Assembly: GCA_013140975.1 (NCBI GenBank)
Contig: JABFRV010000088.1
Span: 1 to 36,310, forward strand
Origin: Saprospiraceae bacterium
GTDB taxonomy: Bacteria > Bacteroidota > Bacteroidia > Chitinophagales > Saprospiraceae
DNA length: 36,310 bases
Direction: 5' to 3'
Shown in pieces: positions 1-6,233 of this stretch (within the stretch, counting starts at the first letter, position 1; each line of letters begins with the position of its first letter). The notes beneath the pieces were generated by a model. That model had not been told where the DNA came from. It ran no database searches and saw only the letters and a list, made by a program, of their open reading frames with translations. Both the position numbers and the translations under genes were made by a program.

Positions 1-213
1 TTTATTAATCATTGAACAAAAAACAAGAAAAGTTGACAACTATAAAAATTTATACAAATTGAAAGAAAAAATTGCAACCTTTGTCCAGCGTAACCCTTAG
101 AATTTCAACTAAGATTAGGACATGCTCAATTTGAGGAATTATATAAACTTTAATTAGGTTTAAAATTAATTGTAATTCTCTTTAATTGGTTTCTGGCGAA
201 ATGATATTTTAAA
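1..213. other. Intergenic, no gene seen
   Basis: AT-rich sequence with stops in all frames. I see no tRNA, repeat array or clear promoter. It probably contains the unmarked upstream region of the small membrane protein gene. Confidence 0.5.
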
Positions 214-483
214 ATGAAGTATATTATTTGGATCATCTCCATCATTAATGTTTACTTAGGAATTAAGGCATTTCTTAATGTGATACATGTTCTAGAAGAT
301 AGTAAATATTCACCTGGTGCAACAGCAGTATTTGCTATTTTATTTTTAGGTTTAGGAGTGATGGGATTTTACTTTTCTTTGATTAAAATGAATTACAAAC
401 TCGGACTCATAATAAGTGTTGGACCATGGATCCTGGGTTTAATTTTTTTATTTATTATAATGATTACAAGTGATTATAATTAA
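214..483 (+). CDS. Small hypothetical inner-membrane protein (89 aa)
   Basis: I do not recognise a family. The protein is almost entirely hydrophobic, with three predicted membrane segments at about residues 3-22, 36-57 and 62-83, joined by short loops; the loop near residues 27-34 is the most polar. It opens with ATG and ends with TAA. No strong TAnnTTTG promoter is visible upstream. It stands alone: the sequence upstream (1-213) shows no gene and the downstream spacer carries degenerate repeats. The composition makes a real integral membrane peptide likely, but nothing indicates its job. Confidence 0.55.
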   Translation: MKYIIWIISIINVYLGIKAFLNVIHVLEDSKYSPGATAVFAILFLGLGVMGFYFSLIKMNYKLGLIISVGPWILGLIFLFIIMITSDYN

Positions 484-520
484 TAAAGTTTATAGAACAG
501 ATTCAACCATTTAACAAAAG

Positions 521-725
521 TAAGCTTCAAGTAAAAGACTTGATGTCGCTTCGACTTAAGCTAAGTTATAGGTTTTAAAGCTCTGAAGATTTAAAGCTAT
601 AAAGTTGTTAGAGCTCTGAAGCTTTAATGCTCTGATGCTCTAATAATTTGTAGAATGATATTTTACACATAAGATGAAATGGATTCAAGCCAGGGGCTTG
701 GAGTAGCTGCGACTTAAGTTGAAGT
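521..725. repeat. Degenerate short repeats and small hairpins in spacer
   Basis: Two imperfect direct copies of a roughly 25-nt block occur at about 538-562 and 697-720; both end in CGACTTAAG followed by a T-rich tail. A small hairpin TCAAGT-AAAAG-ACTTGA lies at 527-543, and GTCG-CTT-CGAC at 545-555. Between the blocks, units built on GCTCTGAAG and TTTAAAGCT recur at 574-597 and 608-643. This looks like degenerated repetitive intergenic DNA rather than coding sequence. Confidence 0.4.
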
Positions 726-740
726 TAAACCGAGATTTAA

Positions 741-1922
741 TTACTCTACTCTTAAAACCATACCTTTTAAATATGCTCCTTCAGGATGAAAGAGATTAAC
801 AGGATGATCTGGTCCTTGATGGAGTTTGTGTAGGATTTGAATTTTTCTTCCAGATTCTATTCCTGCTGAGATGATGGTGTGGTAGAATAATTCTTCAGTT
901 ACAACCTGAGAACAAGAAAAGGTAAATAATATTCCCCCGGACTTAATTTTTTTGAGAGCGTTAATGTTGATTCTTTTGTAAGCCTGTATCGCATTGTGTC
1001 TTTTGGAAATGTTTTTGGCAAATGCAGGTGGATCAAGAATGATTAAATCGTATTGATCAGAAGGCATGGTGTTCAAATAATGAATTGCATCTTCGCAAAT
1101 TGAATTGTGATTATTGCAATTGGGAAAATTGATTTCTATATTCTTATTGAGTTGTGCAATTGCGGTTTTGGAACTATCAATTGAATCAACTTGTTGCGCT
1201 TGAGCAGTTAATGCATACAAACTAAAGCCACCCGTGTAACAGAAAGTGTTGAGAACATTTTTATCCTTTGCATATTGCATTAGTAACTTTCTGTTATCTC
1301 TTTGGTCGAGAAAGAAACCTGTTTTTTGACTTTCTATGAGATTGATTTCAAATTGTAAATTGTTTTCTTTAATAAGTACCGTTTCAAATCCACCAAAAAG
1401 AAATTTATTTTCAGAGTTGTGGTCAGAATTACCAGAAAGCGTATCCTTACTTTTAATGAAAACATTATTGATTTTTCCATTATAAATCTTAAGTAATATG
1501 TCTGCAATTGTTTTTATGTTATTGTACATCCCTACGCTATGACATTGAATTACTGCTGTCTTACCATAAATGTCAATAATAAGTCCCGGCAGATTATCCC
1601 CTTCTCCGTGAACAAGTCTGTAAGCATCTGTATCTTTTGAATCTGAGAGATTGAATGATTTCCTTATATCATAAGCTTTTTGAAGGGCATCATTCCAAAA
1701 GTTGTCTGAATAAACATCTGGAGAAAAGCCTAATAATTTGATCGCAATATTATTATTCTGGTAATGTCCGAATCCGAGAACCTGAGCTTTATCGTTTTCG
1801 ACCTGTACAAGTTCACCCTCTTCAAGATTATCCGGCTTTAGTTTTAAGGCACCGCTAAATATCCAGGGATGTTTGCGCAGAACAGAGGAAGACTTGGAGG
1901 AAAATATTATGATAGATTTCAA
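741..1922 (-). CDS. rlmI: 23S rRNA (cytosine-C5) methyltransferase, RlmI family
   Basis: A SAM-dependent methyltransferase expected to make m5C in 23S rRNA (C1962 in E. coli). The 393-aa length matches the family (about 396). An N-terminal PUA-like RNA-binding region covers about residues 1-75, with the family signature RKHPWIFSGA at 16-25. The Rossmann core has QKTGFFLDQR at 199-208, the SAM loop FCYTGGFSL at 227-235, the motif IV stretch LDPPAFAK at 296-303 and FSCSQ at 335-339, whose Cys337 fits the conserved catalytic-region cysteine. The start is TTG; it is kept because the family N-terminus aligns there and a stop-free extension offers no better ATG. A TAGATTTG box overlaps this start, which may be coincidental. 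The gene is monocistronic and lies opposite the small genes at 2.0-2.4 kb. Confidence 0.92.
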   Translation of the reverse strand: MKSIIIFSSKSSSVLRKHPWIFSGALKLKPDNLEEGELVQVENDKAQVLGFGHYQNNNIAIKLLGFSPDVYSDNFWNDALQKAYDIRKSFNLSDSKDTDAYRLVHGEGDNLPGLIIDIYGKTAVIQCHSVGMYNNIKTIADILLKIYNGKINNVFIKSKDTLSGNSDHNSENKFLFGGFETVLIKENNLQFEINLIESQKTGFFLDQRDNRKLLMQYAKDKNVLNTFCYTGGFSLYALTAQAQQVDSIDSSKTAIAQLNKNIEINFPNCNNHNSICEDAIHYLNTMPSDQYDLIILDPPAFAKNISKRHNAIQAYKRININALKKIKSGGILFTFSCSQVVTEELFYHTIISAGIESGRKIQILHKLHQGPDHPVNLFHPEGAYLKGMVLRVE

Positions 1923-2027
1923 ATCTAGATTATTTCAAATAAGGAGCCAAGATAACAGATAAATGAAGATGTGAAATTTTTGGCAAAGACGTAGAAAACT
2001 CCTTAATTTGCAGGATATTTGAAATCA

Positions 2028-2159
2028 ATGGAAATACGTGAATTCAATCCGGGAAGTAAAGGACGTTGTTTTGTGTTTTTTTTAATCGTTTTATTCCTAT
2101 TTATAGCCATGTTGGTATGGATATATAATAAGAACGAGGTTTTGGACTTTCCAAAATAA
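2028..2159 (+). CDS. Candidate 43-aa single-span membrane peptide
   Basis: A short open frame (ATG to TAA). The product begins with a polar segment MEIREFNPGSKGR, then has one hydrophobic span at about residues 14-33 flanked by basic residues, and a short polar tail ending DFPK. This topology (charged ends, one strong helix) is typical of genuine small membrane proteins. Just upstream is TTAATTTG, one base away from the TAnnTTTG promoter consensus. It is divergent from rlmI and convergent with the 69-aa gene. I recognise no family. The frame on the opposite strand here (about 2003-2215) looks like its shadow. Confidence 0.4.
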   Translation: MEIREFNPGSKGRCFVFFLIVLFLFIAMLVWIYNKNEVLDFPK

Positions 2160-2171
2160 GGAGGACCTGAA

Positions 2172-2381
2172 TTAATCTTCCTCGTTTTCAAATAGAAGAA
2201 TAGAGGCAATTTCAAATTGCCCTTCTCTTACGTAGAGATCAATCCCATTCAAGGAAAACTTTATGGACTCTTGACTTTTGCTCATTAGCATAGCATCAAT
2301 TCCGTTTTTGCTAAGAAAAACTCTTTTTAATTCGGCCAGATAGTTGTCTTTGATGGTCATTATTTTTTTCCAACCTTCCAT
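2172..2381 (-). CDS. Small hypothetical protein (69 aa)
   Basis: A short soluble protein with no recognised family. It has an N-terminal helix-like segment (KDNYLAELKRVFLSKNG) followed by alternating hydrophobic residues suggesting beta strands (SIKFSLNGIDLYVREGQFEIASILLF) and an acidic tail. Two ATG starts are possible, at 2381 and at 2360 (MTIKDNY...); the second gives a cleaner 62-aa protein. A perfect TAAATTTG box on the minus strand at 2412-2405 lies about 24 nt upstream of the first ATG, which supports transcription of this gene. Function unknown. Confidence 0.55.
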   Translation of the reverse strand: MEGWKKIMTIKDNYLAELKRVFLSKNGIDAMLMSKSQESIKFSLNGIDLYVREGQFEIASILLFENEED

Positions 2382-2404
2382 AATTGCTTTGTTTTTAGCT
2401 GAGA

Positions 2405-2412
2405 CAAATTTA
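2405..2412 (-). promoter_or_regulatory. Putative -7 box for the 69-aa gene
   Basis: TAAATTTG on the minus strand matches the Bacteroidota sigma-A -7 consensus TAnnTTTG. It lies just upstream of the small gene starting at 2381. No convincing -33 TTG is seen in the AT-rich sequence above it. Confidence 0.45.
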
Positions 2413-2653
2413 TATATAATATTTATATAATATGTATGTCTTGCATAATTTTTTTTATATCAAGGAGTTATGAAAAGTTTAAATATAATTATATTAAATA
2501 TTATAATTATGTGTAAATACTTGTTTGTCAATATTTTACGTGAAATCATTGAGCTTTTTACCTAGTAAAGTAAATTTGAAAAAAATTATATTTTTTTGTT
2601 GATTTATTCAACAGGCAAGATTGCTAGATTCGCAAGTAGTAAAAACGTGGAAA

Positions 2654-4171
2654 TTATTGATTAAAAGTTAAGATTTCTTCTAAGTATACACGTTGACTAG
2701 AGAGCCTTGGGACCTTCTTTTGAGCGCCTATTCTACCGGTTGCTTTCATCCAGTTAGCAAAACAGCCTTGTTTTGCAACATGAAGAATCAGCATTTCCAT
2801 AGCTAGATTTTTAAACCGCTTGGCTTCATAATCAGAATTCAAGGATTGAAGTGCCTTATCCAGATGTATGGCAAACAAATTAGAATCAGGAGGAGTGTTT
2901 TCAAATTCGATTAACCATTCATGAGCACCTTGAGATTTAGAATCAGGGTGAAAGACTGGAGCGACAGTATAATCTTTGACTTTAACATTGAAATGTTCGC
3001 AGGTTTTTTGAATCGCTTCATCTGTATTGGAAACCATGAGTTCTTCACCAAAAACATTTATAAATTGCTTGATTCTTCCTGTTATTTTTATTCTATGAGG
3101 AGAAAGACTTGTAAATTGAATAGTATCACCAACAATGTAGCGATATAATCCGGAATTGGAAGTTATGACAAGGCCATAATTTTTACCAAGTTCAACATCT
3201 TTTATTGTACATGTTTGAGGTTGGGAAAGATGCAATTGATCCGGCAATATAAATTCATAAAAAATCCCTACATCAAGTAATAATAGCATTTCCTCAGAGT
3301 GTGCTTTATCCTGTACAGCAAAGTATCCTTCAGATGCGTTGTAAGTTTCCCAAAAAAATACTTTTTCACTGGGAAATAACTCCATAAAGTTTTTTCTATA
3401 TGGCACAAAACTAACTGCTCCATGAACCAGAATCTTAAAGTTTGGCCACACCTCAAGCATATTTTGTTTTCCGGTAAGCATTAATATTTTCTTACAAAGA
3501 AGAAGCATCCAGGTTGGAGATCCTGCTAACATTCTTACATCTTCACCACAACACTTTTGAGCAATTACATCGAGTTTAGTTTCAGAATCTTCTAAAAGAT
3601 TTGATTCTTCATCTGGTACAAAAAATGATTTTAAGATTGAAGTTAGATTCCGATAAATGACTGCAGAAACATCACCTACAACTACATTGGGAAAATCAGG
3701 AAGATCATTTCTTGTTGATCCAGTAAGAACTATAGTTTTCCCATCCAATATACCTGGCTTTGGTATCTCACTATAAATTACAGATGTCAACCTTAGACCC
3801 CCTTTTGTGTGGCAATACTTATGATTCTCTTTTGTGATTGGGATAAATTTGCTTTTGTCAGAAGTCGTGCCGGAAGATTTTGCAAAATATGAAACTTTGC
3901 CAGGCCATAATACAGACTCCTCACCTTTCATCATTCTTTGAATATCTGACTTAATATCATCATATTCATGAATAGGAACAGATTGGATGTAGTTCTCAAT
4001 AGAGGAAATTGAGGAAAATTTAAATTTTTTGCCCCATTCAGTTTCAGAAGCAATATCCAATATGGTGTATAATTGATTCCATTGTGAATTCAATGGATCA
4101 ATCTTGAAATCTTCAATTTCAGACTTGGCTATCTTCAGATATTGAGCCCAAATTGTGTCTATCAAACCCAT
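2654..4171 (-). CDS. GH3-family acyl-adenylating enzyme (auxin-responsive GH3-like)
   Basis: A 505-aa member of the GH3 family (ANL adenylating-enzyme superfamily). Plant members adenylate carboxylic acids such as indole-acetate or jasmonate and conjugate them to amino acids; the substrate of bacterial members is generally unknown. The ATP-binding motif AKSSGTTSDKSKFIPIT is at 97-113, the adenylate-binding YNASEG at 277-282, the GLYRYIVGDT core at 341-350 and KITGR, near the hinge, at 362-366; all are intact. The C-terminal mobile domain follows to about residue 505. The gene lies 48 bp downstream of the lytic transglycosylase and has its own TACTTTTG box in that gap, so it can be transcribed separately. 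It is cytoplasmic, with no signal peptide. Family assignment is sure; the reaction is inferred only at the level of acyl-AMP formation. Confidence 0.88.
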   Translation of the reverse strand: MGLIDTIWAQYLKIAKSEIEDFKIDPLNSQWNQLYTILDIASETEWGKKFKFSSISSIENYIQSVPIHEYDDIKSDIQRMMKGEESVLWPGKVSYFAKSSGTTSDKSKFIPITKENHKYCHTKGGLRLTSVIYSEIPKPGILDGKTIVLTGSTRNDLPDFPNVVVGDVSAVIYRNLTSILKSFFVPDEESNLLEDSETKLDVIAQKCCGEDVRMLAGSPTWMLLLCKKILMLTGKQNMLEVWPNFKILVHGAVSFVPYRKNFMELFPSEKVFFWETYNASEGYFAVQDKAHSEEMLLLLDVGIFYEFILPDQLHLSQPQTCTIKDVELGKNYGLVITSNSGLYRYIVGDTIQFTSLSPHRIKITGRIKQFINVFGEELMVSNTDEAIQKTCEHFNVKVKDYTVAPVFHPDSKSQGAHEWLIEFENTPPDSNLFAIHLDKALQSLNSDYEAKRFKNLAMEMLILHVAKQGCFANWMKATGRIGAQKKVPRLSSQRVYLEEILTFNQ

Positions 4172-4187
4172 ATAAAATCCTAAGGTT

Positions 4188-4195
4188 CAAAAGTA
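4188..4195 (-). promoter_or_regulatory. Putative -7 box for the GH3 gene
   Basis: TACTTTTG on the minus strand fits TAnnTTTG and ends 16 nt before the GH3 start codon, inside the 48-bp gap after the transglycosylase gene. The same octamer occurs upstream of recA and in the recA-gldD spacer. Confidence 0.5.
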
Positions 4196-4219
4196 TTAAA
4201 TGAAGACTGAAACTTAAAA

Positions 4220-5125
4220 TTATTCCTCAGGAATTCTAAAAATAAAAGTTTGTCGCGAGCTATTAGGTAAGGAACTTTTCAACAACCACGGGTTATAGAC
4301 TTTTAATAGTCTGTAGGTTATACCCTGACTGTGTGCAAATCTCGAGAGATTGGAAATAGAAGTGTCGATTTTTAGTTCCCTGCTTTTGCTATGCGTTATA
4401 TAATAGTCAGAATCACTAAGAAAATATCCAAATCGATCAGGATTCTTCATGATCTCCTTAATCGCAATTATTCTAAACAAGTATCGGTTCGTTTCATCAT
4501 TAAGATTGAGATCATAGTATGAGTTCTCTTCTTGCTCTTTGAGTGAAGTCGCTAATGCTGTGGGCCCCATATTATAAGCAGCACAAGCAAGAGACCAGGT
4601 ACCGAATCTTTCTTTTAGTTGTTTCAAGTACTTGCATGCAGCCCGGGTTGATTTTTCAAAATGATTTCTTTCATCAACATATTCACTTACTAACAGTCCA
4701 AAGTCCTTGGCAGCAGCATCTCGAAATTGCCATATGCCTTTGGCTCCTGCAGAAGAAACGGCATTTCTTAGAGAACTTTCTGCAACAGCAAGATATTTTA
4801 GATCATCAGGAACACCTTCCTCACGAAAAACTTTTTCTACTGTTGGAAGATAACGATTCGCCAGTTTTAGATGCAATAGGGTAGATGTATGTTGATAGGT
4901 GTTTATTATCAGCTCTCTTTCTAATCTTTCTGCAACATCAGGATTTTTTACAGGAACTTCTTCTCCTGCGAATTCCATCTTAGAGAATAATTTTATACCT
5001 ATTATTTTTTGCGGGATAGACTCAACAATATTATTGGATTTATCGGAATAAGAGAAGAAAGTAAAGCTTGCAGCAACAAGACAAAGAATAACCACAAAGA
5101 ATGATAATTTTCCAATATTTTTCAT
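4220..5125 (-). CDS. Membrane-anchored lytic transglycosylase (SLT, MltD-like)
   Basis: A cell-envelope enzyme expected to cleave peptidoglycan glycan strands with formation of 1,6-anhydro-MurNAc. An N-terminal signal or anchor spans residues 7-25. The SLT (goose-lysozyme-like) domain covers about 85-230: the catalytic Glu116 lies in AVAESS, followed by AKGIWQF at 128-134 and AAYNMG at 182-187, all standard family 1 motifs. The C-terminal 70 residues (about 230-301) are a LysM-like or linker region (ISNLSRFAHSQGITYRLLK...YNPWL) resembling one degenerate LysM repeat. At 301 aa it is shorter than MltD with multiple LysM domains. The start ATG lies only 4 nt after a TAACTTTG box, so the mRNA may be nearly leaderless. 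Confidence 0.87.
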   Translation of the reverse strand: MKNIGKLSFFVVILCLVAASFTFFSYSDKSNNIVESIPQKIIGIKLFSKMEFAGEEVPVKNPDVAERLERELIINTYQHTSTLLHLKLANRYLPTVEKVFREEGVPDDLKYLAVAESSLRNAVSSAGAKGIWQFRDAAAKDFGLLVSEYVDERNHFEKSTRAACKYLKQLKERFGTWSLACAAYNMGPTALATSLKEQEENSYYDLNLNDETNRYLFRIIAIKEIMKNPDRFGYFLSDSDYYITHSKSRELKIDTSISNLSRFAHSQGITYRLLKVYNPWLLKSSLPNSSRQTFIFRIPEE

Positions 5126-5129
5126 AGTA

Positions 5130-5137
5130 CAAAGTTA
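5130..5137 (-). promoter_or_regulatory. Putative -7 box for the lytic transglycosylase
   Basis: TAACTTTG on the minus strand fits TAnnTTTG. Only 4 nt separate it from the ATG at 5125, so the expected transcription start falls at or just inside the start codon, implying a leaderless or near-leaderless transcript. Confidence 0.5.
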
Positions 5138-5386
5138 ATTCATTTTTTAGAAGAAGATATGATATTTCATCAAGGATGATATAAATATTATTAAGATCTA
5201 TAATGAATTAAATATTTTAACATAAAAATTGTTTTATAGAATAAAATTAAATGTAACTCTAAGAAGGTTATAATTTATTATTTAATTATTACGTCAATAT
5301 CTAATTTATAAAAAGTCATTTTTTAATATTATTAAATCAATAAAGAATAATTTTAAAAATAAAATCATCTTTGAGAGAAAAATAGC

Positions 5387-5406
5387 TTGATCTAAAGTTG
5401 ATCTAA
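5387..5406. repeat. Direct repeat TTGATCTAA x2 before a start codon
   Basis: TTGATCTAA occurs at 5387-5395 and 5398-5406, an 11-bp period (about one helical turn), ending one base before the ATG at 5408. The geometry suits a dimeric regulator site. A similar TTGATC pair lies between nadE and dnaX. It may be chance in AT-rich DNA. Confidence 0.3.
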
Positions 5407-5407
5407 T

Positions 5408-6181
5408 ATGGTCTCATCAATTCAACAAACTCTTGAATTCTACGCCAAAAAATACAATAATAAAAATTTTATTGAAACTGACCCTATTAGCATCCCACAT
5501 TCATTTTCAAAAAGACAAGACATTGAGATTTCAGCATTTTGGACTGCAACTATAGCCTGGGGGAACAGAAAAAGCATCATTCAGAATGGAAGAAGACTGA
5601 TGCAACTTATGGATAATTCTCCACACGATTTTGTAGTGCATCATCAAGAAAGTGATCGAAAGAACTTTGAGAAGTTCGTGCACCGAACATTTCAATATAC
5701 CGACACACTATACTTTCTGGAATTTTTCCAGAACTATTACATTCATAATAACAGCCTGGAAGATGCTTTTGTATTAACTTCTACAGGAGGAGAGACTCCC
5801 TATTTTGAGATGGCATTCAATCAGTTCCATCAAAGGTTTTTTAATCTGGAAAACGTTCCCGCCAGAACCTTAAAACATGTATCAAAACCTTCTTCCGGTT
5901 CCCGATGTAAGCGGTTGGTTATGTTTCTGCGATGGATGGTGAGGAAGGACAATAAAGGAGTCGATTTTGGCTTGTGGAAAAATATAAAGATGTCACAACT
6001 TATGATACCTTTAGACGTTCATGTAGAGCGATCTGCGAGAAGTCTTGGATTATTAAAGAGAAGTTCATTAGATTGGAAAGCAGTTGTTGAGTTAAGCGAC
6101 AATTGTCGAAGGATTAGACCTGATGATCCCTCGTACTATGATTTCGCATTATTTGGAATGAGTATAGAAAAATTATTTTAA
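5408..6181 (+). CDS. TIGR02757 / DUF2400 family protein
   Basis: A conserved 257-aa Bacteroidota protein of unknown biochemical function. Recognisable family features are the N-terminal TLEFYAKKYN, the ISAFWTATIAWGNRKSI block at about 42-58, the Cys/Arg-rich GSRCKRLVMFLRWMVRKD segment near 163-180 and the DVHVERSARSLGL block near 203-215. The last two resemble helix-hairpin-helix DNA glycosylase folds (the RxxMFLRWMVR and PLDVHV segments), so a nucleic-acid role is possible, but that is inference. There is no signal peptide. It starts with ATG directly after the TTGATCTAA repeat; the next gene has its own promoter. Confidence 0.85.
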   Translation: MVSSIQQTLEFYAKKYNNKNFIETDPISIPHSFSKRQDIEISAFWTATIAWGNRKSIIQNGRRLMQLMDNSPHDFVVHHQESDRKNFEKFVHRTFQYTDTLYFLEFFQNYYIHNNSLEDAFVLTSTGGETPYFEMAFNQFHQRFFNLENVPARTLKHVSKPSSGSRCKRLVMFLRWMVRKDNKGVDFGLWKNIKMSQLMIPLDVHVERSARSLGLLKRSSLDWKAVVELSDNCRRIRPDDPSYYDFALFGMSIEKLF

Positions 6182-6196
6182 CTACGAAACACTTCG

Positions 6197-6204
6197 TATA
6201 TTTG
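6197..6204 (+). promoter_or_regulatory. Putative -7 box for the M16 peptidase gene
   Basis: TATATTTG is a perfect TAnnTTTG match in the 52-bp gap after the DUF2400 gene and leaves a leader of roughly 24 nt before the ATG at 6234. No clear -33 TTG is seen. Confidence 0.55.
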
Positions 6205-6233
6205 CATTATTAAACAATAAATTCCTTTAATTT

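Larger units (their letters stand above)
5126..5407. other. AT-rich divergent spacer
   Basis: A spacer of 282 nt between the divergent transglycosylase and DUF2400 genes, with no supported gene. It holds the TAACTTTG promoter for the minus-strand gene (5137-5130) and, at the other end, a direct repeat of TTGATCTAA immediately before the plus-strand start. The middle is extremely AT-rich. Confidence 0.5.

Noticed and set aside
1915-1929. TAGATTTG as the rlmI promoter
   Set aside because: It overlaps the TTG start codon that family alignment supports, so it is probably coincidental.
2003-2215. 70-aa minus-strand frame
   Set aside because: It overlaps the better-supported 69-aa gene in another frame and is antisense to the 43-aa membrane peptide; its composition is shadow-like.
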